DNA of 64,000 nucleotides from Acidobacteriota bacterium (GCA_003225315.1 QHZD01000022.1:62001-126000), one strand, 5' to 3'. Positions 35,953 to 45,571 are shown, numbered from the stretch's first letter. Program-made: numbers and translations. Notes: generated by a model not told the origin, from the sequence alone.

Positions 35953-36636
35953 TTAAGCGTGCTGGCCGTTTCCGCCGATCTGGTAGCCAACGCCGCGAAT
36001 CGTTCGAATGAGGGCGCGCTCGTAGCCGGAATCCACTTTGCGGCGAAGATAGTTGATGTACACATCCACGACATTGGTCATGGTGTCAAAATTGAGTTTC
36101 CAAACCTGCTCGACAATGGCGCTGCGGGAAACGGGCTGGCCCTCGTGGCGCATCAGGAATTCCAGCAAGGCAAATTCCTTGGGGCTGAGATCGATGCTGC
36201 GGCTCCCGCGGCGCACGGTGTGGCTGACGCGGTCGACTTCGAGGTCTTCGACGTGGAGAATCGAGCGCGCTGGCCGGCTTCCCCTGCGGAGCACGGCCCG
36301 GATGCGCGCGGCAAGTTCGGCAAAGGCGAACGGTTTCGCGAGGTAATCGTCCGCCCCGGCTTCCAGTCCGCAAACACGCTCCTCCAGCATGCTGGAGTCG
36401 GTCACGATCACCACGGGCAAATCCGGGCGCTTGGAGCGGATTCCGCGCAGGACGTCCAGCCCGCCGATTCCCGGCAGATTTAGATCAAGGAGCACGAGAT
36501 CGTACGCCGGGTCGGAAGCCAGTTGTTCGGCTTCTTTTCCGTTCGAAACGACATGCACGGCAAATTGCTCTTGCTGCAGCCGCTGGCGCAGAAATTCCGC
36601 TAGCGGCGCGTCAGCTTCAGCGACAAGAATGCGCAT
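35953..36636 (-). CDS. OmpR-family response regulator
   Basis: A 227-residue two-domain regulator. The receiver (1-118) has the acidic pair Glu7/Asp9, phospho-acceptor Asp51 in LLDLNLPG and Lys101 in YLAKPF. The winged helix (about 130-225) shows LSPKEFALLEFLMRHEGQPVSR and TNVVDVYINYLRRKVD. No partner kinase is adjacent; the nearest is at 38895-41156. ATG 36636 is chosen; the upstream open frame to 36762 has no domain content. Confidence 0.88.
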   Translation of the reverse strand: MRILVAEADAPLAEFLRQRLQQEQFAVHVVSNGKEAEQLASDPAYDLVLLDLNLPGIGGLDVLRGIRSKRPDLPVVIVTDSSMLEERVCGLEAGADDYLAKPFAFAELAARIRAVLRRGSRPARSILHVEDLEVDRVSHTVRRGSRSIDLSPKEFALLEFLMRHEGQPVSRSAIVEQVWKLNFDTMTNVVDVYINYLRRKVDSGYERALIRTIRGVGYQIGGNGQHA

Positions 36637-36974
36637 CGGCTCACACAAAACACTTAGATTTTGGAAGGGGGTGCATTCAGTTTGGGCGGAGTACGGAAGA
36701 GTGTCAAGACAATGCTGGCGTGCGTTAGCACAAAGCACATCACGGATGTGCAGCCGATTCAAATTGAATGGCGAAACAGGACATTTCGTTCCATTGTGGG
36801 AAGGAATCCGCCTCTGAAACCATTTTTCAACTTCCAGAACGTACCTGTTGTTTGTCTGCTACTAATTGCCTGAATTTGCTGGACTTTCGAGGGATAGAAA
36901 CACGCCAAAAATGGTCTCCCGCGTGCACCTGCTTCCCTTTCTCTGAACAGGATAGAGGGAGTCGTGGCACGCTC
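36637..36974. other. Divergent intergenic region between regulators
   Basis: About 340 bp between the response regulator and the HD-GYP gene. The HD-GYP frame is open from 36768, but residues before 36975 have no family features. No clear promoter or repeat is seen. Confidence 0.4.
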
Positions 36975-38210
36975 GTGATAAGCAACGATGCAGAACGGCA
37001 TTTGACCACCGGCCTAATTACTCCGGCTCATCCCGGCGTTCTTCGAGTGCTGATCGTGGACGACGAAGCTTCCGTCCGAAAAGTCATGGCAGCGGTACTT
37101 GCGCAGCTTGGGCTTCCCTGCGAAACGGCGGCCGGCGGCGAAGAAGCGCTCCATGTCCTGGAAACGCGCCAGATCGATGCGGTAATTTCCGACCTGCAAA
37201 TGCCCGGAATGTCCGGACTGGAACTGCTAACGAAAGTGAGGCGGCTCCATCCGCAACTGGTGTTCCTGATGGTCACGGGAGTGGACGACGTCCGAGTCGG
37301 CGTGCAAGCGATGCAACAGGGCGCGGACGACTACATCGTCAAGCCTCTGCAGGTGGATGGAAATATCCTTTTGGCCAGCCTCGCGCGCGCAAGGCGCGTG
37401 AAGCGCCTGGAACAGGAAGTCGAAAACTACCGTCACCACCTGGAAGAAATCGTCGCTGAGCAAACCCAGCAGCTTCGAGACGCTTTGCGCCAAATCGAGC
37501 GCAGCTATGACCACACGCTCGAAGCCCTGGGCGCCGCCATCGATCTGCGGGATAGTCCCACGGCTGGGCACTCCCGGCGCGTGTTCCTTTATTCAGTGGA
37601 AATTGCCAAGACCATGGGCGGCCTGGAGGCGCAGATGAGAAATATCGGCATGGGCGCGTGGCTCCACGACATCGGCAAACTTGCCATCTCCGACGGCATC
37701 CTTCTCAAGCCCGGAGCTCTTACCGATGAGGAACGCCGCGTGATGCAGCAGCACGCGCAGATTGGGTACGACCTGGTAAAAGGCATCCCGTTTCTCGCGG
37801 AGGCCGCGGAAATTATTTACGCGCATCATGAGCGCTGGGACGGAAGCGGATATCCGAGAGGCTTAAAGACAGAGGAAATTCCCGTAGGCGCGAGAATTTT
37901 CGCCGTGGTGGATACGTTTGATGCCATGACCTCCGATCGACCTTATCGCAGGGCACTTCCATTCAAAGCATCACAAGAAGTGATAGAACGAGGAGCGGGA
38001 AAACAGTACGACACGCAGACAGCAGAGGCTTTCTTGAGTATTCCTGACAAAACCTGGGAAACGATACGCCGCGAAACAGCATCCAGCCACGCTTATGGAA
38101 TGGCAACGGCAAGAGACATTCACGCGCTTAGCGGCATGATCAAACATGCGCTGATGTTGGGAATAATTTGGATCGGCAAAGGTGGTCTGGCAGTGACTTG
38201 CCGCGCGTGA
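36975..38210 (+). CDS. Response regulator with HD-GYP c-di-GMP phosphodiesterase domain
   Basis: A protein of about 411 residues. The receiver has Asp73 in ISDLQMPG and Lys123 in YIVKPL. A coiled-coil linker (about 135-185) leads to the HD-GYP domain with AGHSRRV, HDIGK at 231-235, YAHHERWDGSGYP with GYP at 292-294, and FDAMTSDRPYR. It should hydrolyse c-di-GMP under control of a kinase. The start is uncertain: GTG 36975 has a GAGGGAG site at 13 nt, while ATG 36768 would add 69 unrelated residues. It converges with the REC-PilZ gene, leaving 5 nt between the stops. Confidence 0.85.
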   Translation: MISNDAERHLTTGLITPAHPGVLRVLIVDDEASVRKVMAAVLAQLGLPCETAAGGEEALHVLETRQIDAVISDLQMPGMSGLELLTKVRRLHPQLVFLMVTGVDDVRVGVQAMQQGADDYIVKPLQVDGNILLASLARARRVKRLEQEVENYRHHLEEIVAEQTQQLRDALRQIERSYDHTLEALGAAIDLRDSPTAGHSRRVFLYSVEIAKTMGGLEAQMRNIGMGAWLHDIGKLAISDGILLKPGALTDEERRVMQQHAQIGYDLVKGIPFLAEAAEIIYAHHERWDGSGYPRGLKTEEIPVGARIFAVVDTFDAMTSDRPYRRALPFKASQEVIERGAGKQYDTQTAEAFLSIPDKTWETIRRETASSHAYGMATARDIHALSGMIKHALMLGIIWIGKGGLAVTCRA

Positions 38211-38215
38211 AAAAG

Positions 38216-38881
38216 CTACTGCAAGACCCACGGCCCATTTTTTTCGGAGAAGCGGCACCCATAGCGGTAGAGTGGCGCCGCCTTGGCCTCTGCGTGCACG
38301 ATTTCCGCTTTGCCCACGCGTTCGCCGCCGCGCGAAGTCATGTAGACGTCCACCATGGAGTGAATGGAGAGTTCCTTGTTGCACGTGCACGAAAACCCGG
38401 TAAGACTGACGTTTTCCGTTGTCGCAACCTCATCGAAATCATTCGCATGCGCATCTTTGCCTCGAAGCTTCAGCAGCACACGCAATCGTACCCGCACCTC
38501 GGTTCGGGAAACGTAGCGGGAGGTCTTAATGATTCCCTTGAGGCACGTTTTGAGAGCGTCAAAATCCACGGGCTTTTCAAAGTATGCCGCGGCGCCCAAC
38601 TGCTTGCAGTGTTCCTTGGTCTGCGCGCCTCCTTCGCCGCTCACAATCACTACCGGAATCGGCTGCGTGCGGCTGAACGAGGTGAACGTCTGACATAGTT
38701 CATAGCCGGAATACTTGGGCATGCGCAAATCGAGAAGGATGGCGTCGGGCCGGTGCTCCAGGGCGAGAGCCAAGCCTTGTTCGGGTTCTCCGGTGCCAAT
38801 GACTTCGTAGGTCTCGCTAAGTTCCAGGTGCATCAGCCGCCGCAGCGCTTGGTCATCATCAACAATCAGGAGCTTTCCCAT
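38216..38881 (-). CDS. Response regulator with PilZ output domain
   Basis: A 221-residue protein with a receiver (Asp51 in LLDLRMPKYSG, Lys103 in FEKPV) fused to a PilZ-type domain: SRTEVR supplies RxxxR and NVSLTG supplies NxSxxG. It would combine a phosphorelay input with c-di-GMP binding. AGGAGG lies 9 nt before ATG 38881. The hybrid kinase gene ends 13 nt upstream, so the pair is an operon and probably a cognate system. Confidence 0.85.
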   Translation of the reverse strand: MGKLLIVDDDQALRRLMHLELSETYEVIGTGEPEQGLALALEHRPDAILLDLRMPKYSGYELCQTFTSFSRTQPIPVVIVSGEGGAQTKEHCKQLGAAAYFEKPVDFDALKTCLKGIIKTSRYVSRTEVRVRLRVLLKLRGKDAHANDFDEVATTENVSLTGFSCTCNKELSIHSMVDVYMTSRGGERVGKAEIVHAEAKAAPLYRYGCRFSEKNGPWVLQ

Positions 38882-38894
38882 TTATCAGCACCTC

Positions 38895-41156
38895 CTATCG
38901 GCGAGAAGGGGAACTGCTTCCCACGTGGTCTAACTCCGCTTTCGAAGCGGGCGGCGCTTTCTTGGCGCCATCCAGAACTTCGCGGACCTTACTTATCAGG
39001 ACTTCTTCGGTGAACGGCTTATGCAAAAGGTTGGTTCCCTCCTGAAGGACTCCGTGTCCCGCGATGAAGCTATCGGTGTAGCCGGACATGAAGAGGACTT
39101 TCAGTCCGGGCTGGCGCATCGACAATTGCTCGGCTAGAACTCGGCCATTCATTCCAGGCATCACCACATCCGTGAGCAGGAGGTCGAAACTGCCGGAGTG
39201 ACCGGCTGCAATCTCTAGAGCTGCTTCTCCACTGGAGGCTGACAACACGCGGAAGCCGTTTGATTCTAGAAAAGCCTGCGCCAATTTCCGAAGAGGATCC
39301 GCGTCTTCCACAAGAAGAATCATTTCTGATCCTTGTGGATTCTCTCTTGCTTCGGACTTGAGTTTGGCAACGGGATCCTGCTCGGCGTCCAGGTATCTCG
39401 GGAGGTAGATCTGAAATGTCGACCCTTTGCCCGGTGCGCTTTCCACCCAGATATATCCGTTGCTCTGCTTCACCACGCCGTATACGGTTGCGAGACCGAG
39501 GCCGGTGCCTTCTCCGACTTTCTTGGTGGTAAAAAACGGTTCGAAAATATGCGCGATGGTCTCGGGACTCATGCCCGTCCCAGAGTCCGCGATAGAGAGC
39601 ATCACGTAACTTCCTGCCTTGGAGCCTGGGTGATCGCGTGTGAACGCATGGTCTATTTCCATGTTGGTGGTTTGGATGTGGAGATTCCCGCCCGAAGGCA
39701 TGGCGTCCCTGGCATTCACCGCCAGATTCATGATCACCTGTTCGATCTGGCTCTGGTCGGCTTTGACGTTTCCAAGTTCCGGATTCAGAGACAAGGACAC
39801 GTTGATATCCTCGCCAAGAAGGCGCGGAAGCATTTTCTCCATGTCCGATACCAGCGAATTCAAACTGAGGACGGAGGGCGACAGAACCTGTTGCCTGCTG
39901 AAAGCCAGCAACTGGCGCGTAAGCGAGGCAGCCCGCTGGCCCGCTTTTTCGATTTCCGTAGCAAATTCGTAGGTCGGCTGAGTCTTGTCCAGGGACTTTT
40001 TCAGGACGCCGCTGTACCCAATGATGACTCCAAGCAGATTGTTAAAGTCATGAGCGATCCCGCCCGAGAGCCTCCCGATGGCCTCCATCTTCTGGGCCAT
40101 TCGCAGTTGGCGCTCCAGGGTTCGTCTTTCGGTCACGTCTTCCGCAAACACCTCAAAGTAATCAGGACCGCCGTCCTTGCTATCCACGCGGTGGCCCGAG
40201 CATCGTACGACGATAGGCTCGCCACTCCGCTGCTTCCATTCCAACTCGATGTCGTTCATGACGTTGGATTCAGCCAGGAGCTCATTCATTCGTTCATAAT
40301 CCACCGAGTTGCGAAAGACTTGCGTCGCTAGATCCGCCTTGAACAGTTCTTGCAAGGTTTCGTACCCCAGCATTCTTTGAAGGGCCGGATTCACTTCCAG
40401 AAATTGGCCCGTCAATGTCGCCCGGTAAATTCCGTACGGCGCTCCCTCTACCAAAGCGCGGAAACTCCCTTCCGAACGCGACAATGCCTCCTGCGCCTTT
40501 TTGCGCTCCGTAATGTCGCGGTTCACAATCAGAAGTTTTTCCGGGTGGCCTCTTTCATTGCGGATGACACTGGCAACGGATTCCAGCACCATCCAATCGC
40601 CATTCTGGTGGCGAAAGCGATATTCCAGTATGGTTCCCGCTCCCGTCTCTCTGGCTTCCTTGGCGGCATTCCTGACCTTGTCGCGGTCTTCGGGATGAAT
40701 CTGCTCAAATCCCGTTGACACTTGAAGTTCTTCAGGCGAATACCCCAGTATTCTTTGATAGGAAAGGCTGTTGAAAATCCTGCGGCCTTCCAGATCCACG
40801 ACGGCAATCATGTCCGCCGCATTCTCGCTGATCAAATGAAAGAGCTCCTCTCGTTCGATCAGTTGCCGGCGAATGCGATGAATTTGCAAATGTTGATAGA
40901 TGGTGTAGAGATCGAACAAGAAAACGAGGGCGACAAGACCACGCACAGCTTGCGGAAGAACATATAGGGAATGGAAGTCTGTTGAGGGCGACAGATTGGG
41001 GAGCAGAAACGAAGCCAGTGCGGCAGTGAGCAGTAATGTGATGATAGCTGCCGTTACCCACAACCACCATTCACGGCGCTCGATGACACGAAAGTTCGCT
41101 CTCAAGGCGTTAGCCCCTGCGTCTTGAGAACCGGGCGTTGTCTTGCCGTCTTTCAT
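38895..41156 (-). CDS. Hybrid PAS sensor histidine kinase with C-terminal receiver
   Basis: A 753-residue membrane sensor: two N-terminal helices (about 31-53 and 66-88), two PAS domains (about 105-220 and 230-345), HisKA with His369 in GIAHDFNNLL, a HATPase_c domain and a receiver with Asp663 in LLTDVVMPG and Lys713. The receiver-bearing kinase feeds back on itself or relays to the REC-PilZ protein encoded 13 nt downstream. The signal is unknown. Confidence 0.88.
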   Translation of the reverse strand: MKDGKTTPGSQDAGANALRANFRVIERREWWLWVTAAIITLLLTAALASFLLPNLSPSTDFHSLYVLPQAVRGLVALVFLFDLYTIYQHLQIHRIRRQLIEREELFHLISENAADMIAVVDLEGRRIFNSLSYQRILGYSPEELQVSTGFEQIHPEDRDKVRNAAKEARETGAGTILEYRFRHQNGDWMVLESVASVIRNERGHPEKLLIVNRDITERKKAQEALSRSEGSFRALVEGAPYGIYRATLTGQFLEVNPALQRMLGYETLQELFKADLATQVFRNSVDYERMNELLAESNVMNDIELEWKQRSGEPIVVRCSGHRVDSKDGGPDYFEVFAEDVTERRTLERQLRMAQKMEAIGRLSGGIAHDFNNLLGVIIGYSGVLKKSLDKTQPTYEFATEIEKAGQRAASLTRQLLAFSRQQVLSPSVLSLNSLVSDMEKMLPRLLGEDINVSLSLNPELGNVKADQSQIEQVIMNLAVNARDAMPSGGNLHIQTTNMEIDHAFTRDHPGSKAGSYVMLSIADSGTGMSPETIAHIFEPFFTTKKVGEGTGLGLATVYGVVKQSNGYIWVESAPGKGSTFQIYLPRYLDAEQDPVAKLKSEARENPQGSEMILLVEDADPLRKLAQAFLESNGFRVLSASSGEAALEIAAGHSGSFDLLLTDVVMPGMNGRVLAEQLSMRQPGLKVLFMSGYTDSFIAGHGVLQEGTNLLHKPFTEEVLISKVREVLDGAKKAPPASKAELDHVGSSSPSRR

Positions 41157-41488
41157 TTTCTCGATCTGCGATTACGAGTCGTATTGGCCTGGATCGCGAA
41201 TCAGCAGGGCTTCCCCGTGAAAAGATGGTGCAAGTTGTGTGCCAAGGCCGGACCGGGGCCTTCGCGCACGATTCGACCGACTGCCCTCCCACACCGGCAC
41301 GCGCTCTTCTTCAATTCGCTGATTCTCTTGGTTGTTTGCGATTCGCGGGCTTAGGAATCAGCTCGGCAAGATTGGAGTTCTCTAATCAAAACCGAAATGC
41401 GTCAATATCTTGGGTCTCAGAATTTGCAAAGGGTACCAGTTTGGGACAAAGCCGTCGTTTTTGAACCCGCCGATTTGCGCGTACTAAA

Positions 41489-41516
41489 TTGACTTCATAC
41501 CAGATGAGCGTATCTT
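41489..41516 (+). promoter_or_regulatory. Sigma70-type promoter of the lipoprotein gene
   Basis: TTGACT at 41489-41494 and TATCTT at 41511-41516 are 16 nt apart. The predicted start is about 30 nt before ATG 41552, with GGAGG in between. The rest of the 395-bp gap upstream (41157-41551) shows no gene. Confidence 0.65.
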
Positions 41517-41551
41517 TAGAGAATAAAGCTTTCCAGCCCGTGGAGGATTTA

Positions 41552-42232
41552 ATGAACCGCCGTCTTCTTGCTCTACTATCGCTCTGTGCTTTTTCCATTG
41601 GCGCGGTGGTTGTGGGATGCCAAAAAGCAGCTGATCAGCAGTCCAGCCCGGACGCCAGCACTACCCCGTCTGTGACGGAAGCGGCAAAGACCGCCGTCAA
41701 GAAGGCCATCGAACCGAAACCTCTGGTCATCCCTGCTGACACTGTGATCTCCGTTGTTTTGGATCAAACCATTAGCTCGAAAACCAGCAAGGCCGGGGAC
41801 AAGTTCACAGCGACCGTCGAATCACCTATCGAAATCGAAGGAAAGATCGCCATTCCGAAGAGCGCTCGCGCAGAGGGCGTTGTGAGAGAGGCAAAGGCCG
41901 CCGGCCGCTTCAAAGGCGGCGCCGCGCTGGCTCTCGAGCTCACCAGCGTTGAGGTCCACGGGAAGAATCATGAGATTCAGACCTCCGGTGCAAGCATGTC
42001 CAGCAAAGGCAAGGGCAAGCGCACCGCTGCCATGGTGGGCGGTGGCGCGGCTGGTGGCGCGGCCATCGGTGCGGTTGCTGGCGGCGGCAAAGGCGCTGCC
42101 ATCGGCGCGTTGATCGGTGCAGCGGCAGGCACAGGCGGCGCTGGATTGACTGGCAATCGCGACATTACCCTGAACGCGGAGACGCCGCTCGATTTCAAAC
42201 TGCTGCGGCCTGTAACGATCAGGCAAAAGTAG
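41552..42232 (+). CDS. Glycine-zipper lipoprotein with TrbI/VirB10-like core
   Basis: A 226-residue lipoprotein: signal ending VVVGC with Cys23 as the lipid site. [50 protein letters not shown] and [12 protein letters not shown] match the domain of 11007-12035 block by block, followed by a glycine zipper ([18 protein letters not shown]). The two are paralogues, one lipid-anchored and one soluble-exported. GGAGG lies 5 nt before ATG 41552 and a good promoter lies upstream. Confidence 0.8.
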   Translation: MNRRLLALLSLCAFSIGAVVVGCQKAADQQSSPDASTTPSVTEAAKTAVKKAIEPKPLVIPADTVISVVLDQTISSKTSKAGDKFTATVESPIEIEGKIAIPKSARAEGVVREAKAAGRFKGGAALALELTSVEVHGKNHEIQTSGASMSSKGKGKRTAAMVGGGAAGGAAIGAVAGGGKGAAIGALIGAAAGTGGAGLTGNRDITLNAETPLDFKLLRPVTIRQK

Positions 42233-42391
42233 CTTGTAAGTTTTTTTTACCTCTGACAGGATTTGTCTTGGCGGTGACCCCTGTCCAACCGTGCGGGCTC
42301 CCTTGCTATGGCCTCGATTCGTTCTGAGGGAGCCGGTTAACCCGCGTAACTTCCCTATCCTCTTTGCGTAATAGAATTGAGCGGCCCAACC

Positions 42392-43093
42392 ATGTCCACT
42401 GCACCCATGCTTATTCAGGCTGAGAGTGTGTCCCGCGAATATCGGCTGGGCGAAACCGTCATTCGCGCCGTCGACGCCGTCTCCCTCCGCATTGAACAAG
42501 GTGAATTCCTCGCCCTCTTGGGAAGCTCCGGCTCCGGCAAGTCAACGCTGTTGAGCATGATGGCCGGCCTTGATCGCCCCACCTCCGGCGCGATCCGCGT
42601 ACGAGAGCGCAACCTCGCCGAATTGGAAGCGGACGAACTTGCGCGTTATCGCCGCGAGACTGTCGGCATGGTTTTCCAATCTTTCAATCTGCTGCCGCGC
42701 ATGACGCTCGAGGAAAATGTGGAGTTGCCGTTGCGTCTCGCCGAAGTGGATCGCAGCGACCGGCAATCCCGCGTTGCCGAAGCGCTGGAGCGCGTGGGGC
42801 TCGCCGCACGAAGGCAGCACCGGCCGAGCGAACTCTCCGGCGGCGAGCAGCAACGCGGCGCGTTGGCGCGCGCGCTTGTGAATCGCCCGGCAATTCTGTT
42901 CGCCGATGAGCCGACAGGAAATCTCGACAGCGTAAACGGCGAACAAATCCTGCTCCTGCTGCGAGAGATTCAGCACTCCTTGGGAATGACCATCATCATG
43001 GTCACGCACGAACGGCCTCTTGCCGAAAGGTTTGCGAATCGCATTGCACAGCTCTCCGATGGACGCCTCGTCAGCGACGGAGCGCAGCGTTGA
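42392..43093 (+). CDS. ABC transporter ATP-binding protein (LolD/MacB type)
   Basis: A 233-residue ATPase: Walker A GSSGSGKST at 44-52, Q-loop FQSFNLLPRMT, signature LSGGEQQR, Walker B ILFADEPTGNLDS and switch His in VTHERPLAERF. The EPTGNLDS form is typical of the LolD/MacB/FtsE group, which pairs with FtsX-like permeases. ATG 42392 is used; the in-frame TTG at 42377 is less likely. Its stop overlaps the TTG start of the permease gene. Confidence 0.9.
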   Translation: MSTAPMLIQAESVSREYRLGETVIRAVDAVSLRIEQGEFLALLGSSGSGKSTLLSMMAGLDRPTSGAIRVRERNLAELEADELARYRRETVGMVFQSFNLLPRMTLEENVELPLRLAEVDRSDRQSRVAEALERVGLAARRQHRPSELSGGEQQRGALARALVNRPAILFADEPTGNLDSVNGEQILLLLREIQHSLGMTIIMVTHERPLAERFANRIAQLSDGRLVSDGAQR

Positions 43094-44454
43094 AAACGCG
43101 AGACCTGAGCGAACTCGCCGTGCGCAATTTGCGCGAAGCTGTGCTTCGCAATTCGCTTACCACGCTTGGCGTTGCCGTCGGCGTGGCTTCCTTGGTGGCG
43201 ATGCTATCGCTGGGTGTCGGACTGCAAACCCTGGCCTCGCAGCGCCTCACGCGTTCTGGCTTGTTCGACGCCGTGTTCGTTACATCGCTGCGCAATTTTC
43301 GTGGGCCAAGACAGCCTCCTCCGCCGGATTCCGCGGCAAAACGAGAATCGCGCGCCTTGGACGATGATGCGCGCCAGCAACTCAGCAAACTCTCGAACGT
43401 CACGGAAGTCTACCCGCAAATCCGGTTTATCACCGATGTGCGCTACGTGGGCAAGTCCGAATCGACTTCCGTGCTCGGTTTGCCTGATTCTTCGCGCTCC
43501 AGCGGCGCATTTGAAGGGATGACCGGCAAGTATTTTTCATCGCCCGCCGCGGAGGAAGCCATTCTCCAACTTGAATTTGCAAAGTTACTCGCCGACCAGC
43601 CGTCATCGCTCGTAGGAAAAGATTTGACTCTGCGTTACGCGGAACGCGCCGCGCTCTCGAAGGACGCCGACGATGAAGCCCTTCTCGATGCCATGATGGG
43701 CTCCGGCAAACCCGGCGGCATCTCCATAGTTCCGCGCGAAAAGACCCTGCGCATTGTTGGCATCACCGAGTCGGATCCTTCGGCAGGGATCGGCGGGTTC
43801 GGTGGCGCGCGAGTATACCTTCCGCTGAAGACCGCAGAGCAACTCCATGTCGCTCAGCCGGACGACGTGCAAGCCTTCCTCTCGGGCAATCCCGCGAAGC
43901 CTTCCTACATGGCCATGACCGTGCGCGTCCGTTCGCCCAAGGATGTCCCGCAAGTCGAAGCGGCGATCAAGCAATTGGGCTTCGCCACGTTTTCTTTGCT
44001 GGACGCTACCAAGAGTCTCCGGCTCGTCTTCACCGTCTTCGATCTCTTCCTCGGCCTCTTCGGAAGCCTTGCGCTCACCGTCGCTTCACTGGGCATCATC
44101 AACACTCTAGTGATGGCCATCCTCGAACGCCGCCGCGAAATCGGCATATTGAAAGCGCTTGGCGCAACCGACCGCGACGTGCGCAGCCTTTTCTTTGCGG
44201 AAGCCGGCGCTATGGGACTCTTTGGCGGCGTTTTTGGCGTAGCGCTCGGCTGGCTGATCGGTTCCGCGCTGACTTGGGGCACCACCATTTATCTTCATCG
44301 GCAGAATCTGCCCGGCGTAAAAATTTCCTATGTCCCCTGGTGGCTGGCGCTAAGCGCCATCGGGTTCGCGATCATCGTCAGCCTCGTCGCAGGACTCTAC
44401 CCCGCGTCCCGCGCCGCCCGCCTCAATCCCGTCGAAGCCCTCCGCTACGAATGA
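43090..44454 (+). CDS. FtsX-like permease of ABC exporter
   Basis: A 454-residue membrane protein: one N-terminal helix (about 25-46), a large periplasmic domain of MacB type (about 50-300) and three C-terminal helices, the last ending GLYPASRAARLNPVEALRYE, the usual FtsX tail. It starts at TTG 43090, overlapping the ATPase stop as TTGA, so translation is coupled. The pair would move a lipid, lipoprotein or other substrate by mechanotransmission; no periplasmic adaptor is next to it. Confidence 0.88.
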   Translation: MKTRDLSELAVRNLREAVLRNSLTTLGVAVGVASLVAMLSLGVGLQTLASQRLTRSGLFDAVFVTSLRNFRGPRQPPPPDSAAKRESRALDDDARQQLSKLSNVTEVYPQIRFITDVRYVGKSESTSVLGLPDSSRSSGAFEGMTGKYFSSPAAEEAILQLEFAKLLADQPSSLVGKDLTLRYAERAALSKDADDEALLDAMMGSGKPGGISIVPREKTLRIVGITESDPSAGIGGFGGARVYLPLKTAEQLHVAQPDDVQAFLSGNPAKPSYMAMTVRVRSPKDVPQVEAAIKQLGFATFSLLDATKSLRLVFTVFDLFLGLFGSLALTVASLGIINTLVMAILERRREIGILKALGATDRDVRSLFFAEAGAMGLFGGVFGVALGWLIGSALTWGTTIYLHRQNLPGVKISYVPWWLALSAIGFAIIVSLVAGLYPASRAARLNPVEALRYE

Positions 44455-44489
44455 TTCGCGAGCACTGTTGGTGGTCAGCTTAGAGCACG

Positions 44490-45281
44490 TCAGAGCTCAA
44501 TCGTTCTGACTTTGAATTCGGCGTATTTTCTCTTCAGAACGCTGAGTTTGGGCATGGTCTTTTGCAGGGAAAGCGTATAGTCAGACTTCGCCTTGGCTAG
44601 ACAGCCTTTCTTTTCGTAGACCATCGCTCGATTGAAGTACACCCAAGCGTTCTCCGGACACAGCGATATTGAACGGTCGAATTCCGCCATCGAACGCTCA
44701 AAATCACCAAGCCCCGCGTGGGCAACAGCTCTACCGTTGAAAGAGTAGGCTTGGATCTGTGTTCTCCACAATGGGTCCAAGGTTGTGTTCTGTTCTAGAC
44801 TCTCATGCACAAAATCTAGGTCTTTGATTGCCCTGCCGTATTCTCCGCACTCCGCCAACACTTGTCCGCGCCCCATATGGGCAAAAATCTCGTTCGGGTC
44901 TAATTCCAGCGCAGTAGAATAATCGTCGATCGACTGCCGAAGCTCCCCGGAGTACCAAAGCGAACCAGCGCGCAACGTGTAAGCTCTCACATGGTTGGGA
45001 TTGAGCTTCAGGTACTTTGAGAAAAATTCCGTCCCGTCTCGATACTGTTCCGTTAGTGTCCAAGTCTGCGCCAAAAGCCCTAATAGCCAATTCAAGACCG
45101 CTACGTCCCCGATCTCATTTCTTTGTTCGAGAGCCTTTAGGAGCTGTTCTCTTGCGGCAAGGCATTCACCCTGTTGGATGAACGAATATGCCAGTTCGCC
45201 GCGGCGCTTTACAGCGCCGGGGACTGGCCTGTTACCTGCGTCTCGACGGAGCCGTTCTCGAAGCGACCTCAAAAGACCCAT
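44490..45281 (-). CDS. TPR-repeat protein
   Basis: A 263-residue soluble protein with at least four tetratricopeptide repeats (for example VRAYTLRAGSLWYSGELRQS, IFAHMGRGQVLAECGEYGRA, AWVYFNRAMVYEKKGCLAKA). No enzyme domain is present. ATG 45281 is chosen because GGAGG lies 7 nt before it. Partners are unknown. Confidence 0.75.
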   Translation of the reverse strand: MGLLRSLRERLRRDAGNRPVPGAVKRRGELAYSFIQQGECLAAREQLLKALEQRNEIGDVAVLNWLLGLLAQTWTLTEQYRDGTEFFSKYLKLNPNHVRAYTLRAGSLWYSGELRQSIDDYSTALELDPNEIFAHMGRGQVLAECGEYGRAIKDLDFVHESLEQNTTLDPLWRTQIQAYSFNGRAVAHAGLGDFERSMAEFDRSISLCPENAWVYFNRAMVYEKKGCLAKAKSDYTLSLQKTMPKLSVLKRKYAEFKVRTIEL

Positions 45282-45414
45282 ACGCTGCCCTCCCCAGTAA
45301 TACTTCATTTTACTGAACCGGGTTGTGACATATAACCAGCGAGAAGTCAGTGGCGCTAATCGCTCAACTCCTGCAAGCCGCCCAATTGAAACTTACCCAT
45401 CATCATAATTTTCC

Positions 45415-45442
45415 TTGACTCTAACAACCCTGCTGGTACAAT
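45415..45442 (+). promoter_or_regulatory. Near-consensus sigma70 promoter of a very short unit
   Basis: TTGACT (45415-45420) and TACAAT (45437-45442) are separated by 16 nt. A strong intrinsic terminator follows only 29 nt after the -10 box. The sequence around it is shared in part with 16811-16851. Confidence 0.65.
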
Positions 45443-45448
45443 TCGTTT

Positions 45449-45500
45449 TAGGAAAAACTGTATTTGGAGTGCGGGAGCTTGCTCCCGCTTTTCTTTTTTT
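45449..45500 (+). ncRNA. Predicted small RNA of about 50 nt
   Basis: The interval from the predicted start of transcription to the end of the T-tract is about 50 nt and has no open frame. It consists of an A-rich leader (GGAAAAACTGTATTTGGAGT) and the terminator hairpin. It is isolated: the minus-strand TPR gene lies on one side and the repeat block on the other. It is inferred from promoter and terminator only. Confidence 0.4.
45471..45500 (+). terminator. Strong rho-independent terminator
   Basis: GCGGGAGC pairs perfectly with GCTCCCGC over a TT turn (45471-45488), followed by TTTTCTTTTTTT. No plus-strand gene precedes it within 1 kb. Confidence 0.85.
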
Positions 45501-45571
45501 GGCTTGGTTCTCGGCTAGACCGATTCCAGCATCTGTTGAGATTCTGCATTTCTGCGGAATTCTAGCGCATT

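Noticed and set aside
39333-40331. 332-residue plus-strand frame
   Set aside because: Antisense to the hybrid histidine kinase; no ribosome-binding site or domain.
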